Below are positions 61,718-64,000 of a stretch of 64,000 nt of DNA, piece by piece. The first letter of the stretch is position 1. The number at the start of each line of letters is the position of its first letter. Made by a program: the position numbers and the translations under genes. Below the pieces are notes generated by a model. It was not told the DNA's origin, did not search any database, and was given only the letters and a program-made list of their open reading frames with translations. Source of the DNA: JADLHS01 sp020848635 (GTDB lineage Bacteria; Verrucomicrobiota; Verrucomicrobiia; Limisphaerales; JADLHS01); contig JBAOIL010000018.1 of the NCBI GenBank assembly GCA_037044975.1, positions 1 through 64,000 on the forward strand, written 5' to 3'.

Positions 61718-62017
61718 ATGGCAACGTTTATCACCACGCTCAAGTTTACCGACAAAGGGGTCCGGGAAATTCGCGATTCGTCGATGCGTGCGGCTGCGTT
61801 CAAGACTTCTGCAAGTAAAATGGGCGTGAAAGTCTCCGGACTTTACTGGACTCTTGGTTCGTTCGATGGAGTTATCGTGTCCGAGGCGTCAGACGCGGAG
61901 ACGGTCACTGCTGCGATGCTCAGTCTGTCGTCGAAGGGTAACGTACAGACAAACACTTGCCTCGCATTTGACGCAACGGATTTTGAAAAGATAATCAAAG
62001 TACTCGGCACAGAGTAA
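61718..62017 (+). CDS. GYD-domain protein
   Basis: 99 residues, intact: 'MATFITTLKFTDKGVREIRDSSMRAAAFKTSASKMGVKVSGLYWTLGSFDGVIVSEASDAETV' fits the GYD family (G-S-F-D replaces the usual G-x-Y-D). Small dimeric ferredoxin-like proteins of this type are common but their role is not known. AGGAGA lies 8 bases before the ATG. It lies 140 bp after the radical SAM gene. Confidence 0.88.
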   Translation: MATFITTLKFTDKGVREIRDSSMRAAAFKTSASKMGVKVSGLYWTLGSFDGVIVSEASDAETVTAAMLSLSSKGNVQTNTCLAFDATDFEKIIKVLGTE

Positions 62018-62114
62018 GACGCCACCCAGAGTGTGACCGCACGAGCCGGTGTCCTGAAGTATCAAGAACTACGGGCGCTGACTACTGGACTGGCGGAGGA
62101 CAAATGCGGAGCGC

Positions 62115-62624
62115 TCATGCCACTGGCCGCTCAACGAACTGATCGAGAATCCATTCAGCCAATCCACGAACGTCGGAGCGTGAAAGTATCTTGGCGGCGG
62201 TGGGGGGCGGCTCGTCGGTCACTATCGCCAGTACAGACTTATCATGGCTTGCCAGTGGAACGGTGCTTAGTTCGCTTCGCCAAACCTCGATTTTCGGCGC
62301 CGTGGCTTGTGAGTCCCCTTCGACTAATACTAGCTGGCACCGCGCAAACATAGGTCCAAACGCCGAATAGCGATCACTCACTTCCGAATTATCTGTGGCA
62401 GGCCAAAACATCGCGCTGATCGAAGGCGATAAAATCCCAACAGGTGCTGCGCCGGCCAGCCGATGTAGGTACGAATCTTTGCCAGGCAAGTCCAATTCAT
62501 GCTGGTGGTGCGTATGCTTTATCGTCCCAACGGAAACCCCTCGCCTTGTGAGTTCTTTTACTAACTCGACGACCAGCGTCGTCTTTCCGTGGTTCTTTCC
62601 GCCGATGATGTGCAGCCGTTTCAT
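62115..62624 (-). CDS. mobB: Molybdopterin-guanine dinucleotide biosynthesis adapter protein MobB
   Basis: 169 residues, intact. Walker A-type P-loop in 'IIGGKNHGKTTLVVELVKELTRRG', then 'GTIKHTHHQHELDLPGKDSYLHRLAGA', the T-x-K-H-x-H-H and D-x-x-G-K-D-S block of MobB. 'QLVLVEGDSQATAPKIEVWR' is the Walker B region. MobB binds GTP and helps form the MGD cofactor, which both molybdoenzymes in this half of the window would need. Confidence 0.9.
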   Translation of the reverse strand: MKRLHIIGGKNHGKTTLVVELVKELTRRGVSVGTIKHTHHQHELDLPGKDSYLHRLAGAAPVGILSPSISAMFWPATDNSEVSDRYSAFGPMFARCQLVLVEGDSQATAPKIEVWRSELSTVPLASHDKSVLAIVTDEPPPTAAKILSRSDVRGLAEWILDQFVERPVA

Positions 62625-62795
62625 CTCTGACGTCCTTAGGGTGACTAGGTGCGCAAAGGCCGGGCGCTCCTTCCAGCTCTGGAGTGCACCTCTTCCGGGA
62701 TCGAAGTGTTATTTTAGTGTGAGCGCTGGCCACTGCCCCGGCATTTTGCCCACTTCAGGATGAAGGGGCGCCACGGATGCCGACGGACTCATGAC

Positions 62796-63253
62796 CTATT
62801 TCCTTGGCGATGATTGTCGCGTGCTCGATATTTTCGATACGTCGCATAAGGGCACGATGGTACTCGTGGACTGCAGAAGCCAAGCTACGGTCACTCGACC
62901 GAGTGCCTTCTCGGTCTCGGCATAGAGGCGATCAAGTTCCTGCTGAAGCGGACACAACCGCGAATGAGATGGCAGCCTCAAGGGAAATTGGCGAGTTGTT
63001 TTTAAAGGGGAAACAGCGTTGACAACGTCCAGGATGGTGACCTTCTCCGGGGGGACAGCCAAGGCATAGCCTCCGCCAGGACCAGATTGTGAGGTCACCA
63101 AACCCGCCTGTACCAAATCTTGCAGCACCTTGTTCAAGTATCGCCGCGGAACTTTGGTGCGTGCAGCAAGTGTGTCAGCCGCTTCACGTTGGTCGACGTT
63201 GGTTGCCAGCCACACTACGGTGCGCATGCATATTCAGCAGTTTTTGGCAACAT
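62796..63253 (-). CDS. Rrf2-family regulator (NsrR-like)
   Basis: About 150 residues with a frameshift near 63222. N-terminus 'MLPKTAEYA' joins to 'RTVVWLATNVDQREAADTLAARTKVPRRYLNKVLQDLVQAGLVTSQSGPGGGYALAVPP', the winged helix of Rrf2 proteins, then 'VTILDVVNAVSPL'. NsrR and its relatives hold an Fe-S cluster through three Cys around residues 90-105. Here the region reads 'QFPLRLPSHSRLCPLQQELD': the second C-P-L is kept but the first is F-P-L, so the usual cluster may be changed or lost. It is divergent from the NO reductase and probably controls it. Confidence 0.82.
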
Positions 63254-63546
63254 GCTGCATCCTTGATTGGCGGCTCAATTCTACACCTTGACGTGTACTA
63301 ATCAATCTTTATATTTGGGCTACATGGCGGGGACCAATGTCCCATTTTGCATCGCTTCGTCATTTCCTTTGGCTCCAGGCGCCGAGCGGATTCCATGCCG
63401 GCCCCTGAAACTATCGAAATGGCGAAAGCCCCGACTCCTGTCGTGGCCGAACACGCCGAAGCAATCACGCGCCGCATTTTCTACGCCAATGTTCGCGGCC
63501 AACGCTGTCCTCGCACGAATACTACCCCGTAAAGGCGAAGAAGTTC
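63254..63546. promoter_or_regulatory. Divergent promoter region between the Rrf2 regulator and NO reductase
   Basis: About 290 bases separate the two divergent starts. TTGATTGGCGGCTCAA near 63263 and ACAC...GTGT near 63283 are small inverted repeats that could be operator half-sites. A 46-codon frame beginning at 63394 (MPAPETIEMAKAPTPVVAEH) may be a small gene, but nothing identifies it. These sites are suggestions only. Confidence 0.35.
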
Positions 63547-64000
63547 ATGAAGCGACTTTGGCTCTTATTCAGTGCAGTTATCATCCTCTCGTTTAGCGTG
63601 CTCGGCTGGATCGGGACTCGCATCTATCAAGAGGCCCCGCCGATCGCCGATCAGGTAGTGACCACCGCTGGCGTGACGGTCGTGGGCTCCGGAGAGATCC
63701 AAGCAGGACAAAACGTCTGGCAATCGCTAGGCGGGATGCAAGTCGGCTCGATCTGGGGCCACGGCAGTTACGTCGCGCCCGACTGGACAGCCGACTGGCT
63801 GCATCGCGAAGCGGTCTTCATTCTCCACCGGTGGTCGAACGACGAGTTCCAATCCGACTACGACTCAGCTCAGCGTCGAGCAACAAGTCGCAGCTGAGTG
63901 GTCGGCTAACGACCCTGCTGCGGGCCAACACGTACGATCCGGCCAGCGGCACGATCACGATCGATCCGCTCGCGCCGAGGCGTTTGCGGCCAACCGCGCC
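63547..64000 (+). CDS. norZ: Quinol-dependent nitric oxide reductase, N-terminal part
   Basis: The first ~150 residues of a qNor protein running off the right edge. 'MKRLWLLFSAVIILSFSVLGWIGTRIYQEAPPIADQVV' is the first membrane helix and 'GQNVWQSLGGMQVGSIWGHGSYVAPDWTADWLHREA' is the hallmark N-terminal extension of single-subunit quinol NO reductases. A frameshift near 63885 joins to 'RLTTLLRANTYDPASGTITIDPL'. The enzyme reduces NO to N2O with quinol electrons. The haem/copper core lies beyond the window. Confidence 0.9.

Noticed and set aside
63263..63278. FNR/CRP site upstream of the NO reductase
   Set aside because: TTGA and TCAA half-sites are 8 bases apart rather than the 6 needed for the standard site, so it is not called as such.

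Overview
The window reads as two unrelated pieces of bacterial DNA joined near position 37,130. The left part (1 to about 37,130) looks like Verrucomicrobiota. It has a truncated secreted glycosidase with a calcium-binding 'DGDRDGDGLPDNWE' tail typical of that phylum, a RhaT, many Gfo/Idh/MocA and TIM-barrel sugar genes, and microcompartment shell genes. The right part (about 37,130 to 64,000) looks like Planctomycetes, probably Pirellulales: a VPEP-TM-R exported protein with dockerin-like repeats of the form 'DADGADFLVWQRQFG', and a large nitrogen-oxide gene set. At the junction a minus-strand glycosidase and a plus-strand methyltransferase both lose their N-termini, so the join is most likely an assembly chimera. 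Almost every long gene carries one or more single-base frameshifts with good homology on both sides. This looks like uncorrected long-read sequence rather than true gene decay, so I merged such pieces into single genes.

Left part. Positions 284-4126 are an IS630-type element (perfect 26-bp inverted ends, TA target duplication). It is itself split by an IS21-type element (960-3709; 6-bp target duplication) that carries two accessory genes and a deleted istB. A transposase fragment and about 0.9 kb without genes follow. From 5.6 to 16.3 kb lies a complete corrinoid-dependent methyl-transfer module: MtaB-like methyltransferase, MtaC-like corrinoid protein, URO-D/MtaA-like methyltransferase, RACo-type reactivator, DUF1638 protein, homocysteine methyltransferase, PurU, an AraC regulator and a DUF6580 membrane protein. 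From 37.1 kb down to 10.2 kb all genes lie on the minus strand with gaps mostly under 100 bp or short overlaps, apart from about 230 bp around an orphan Tat leader. This is one long catabolic gene train: glycosidases, Gfo/Idh/MocA dehydrogenases, amidohydrolase-family lactonase, mandelate racemase/enolase-family dehydratase, DapA-family aldolase, two bacterial-microcompartment shell proteins, RhaT and GPH sugar transporters, and a CoA-transferase/MaoC pair/solute-binding-like set. Together they suggest breakdown of a methylated or methyl-esterified deoxysugar polymer: the sugar goes through a non-phosphorylative pathway to pyruvate plus an aldehyde, and the methyl groups go to corrinoid, homocysteine and folate.

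Right part. After the 3' end of a methyltransferase and a cupin come, on the plus strand, a membrane protein with a zinc-ribbon-like tail, a NarB/NasA-type nitrate reductase, a 4Fe-4S protein, a Rieske protein, a DUF6755 membrane protein and a NarK-type transporter. Then come a duplicated PEP-CTERM tail, a PEP-CTERM protein and, on the minus strand, a BLUF photoreceptor. A minus-strand operon (56.8 to 48.2 kb) encodes an exported nitrite oxidoreductase/nitrate reductase of the NxrA/NarG group: a lipoprotein with two cytochrome c domains plus a haem-b domain, a cupredoxin-like protein, the Tat-exported alpha subunit, a small protein, the beta subunit and a TorD chaperone. The last 6.5 kb hold a glutamine amidotransferase, a nitronate monooxygenase, a B12-radical SAM enzyme, a GYD protein, MobB, an Rrf2/NsrR-like regulator and the start of a quinol nitric oxide reductase.

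No rRNA, tRNA, CRISPR array or riboswitch was recognised.
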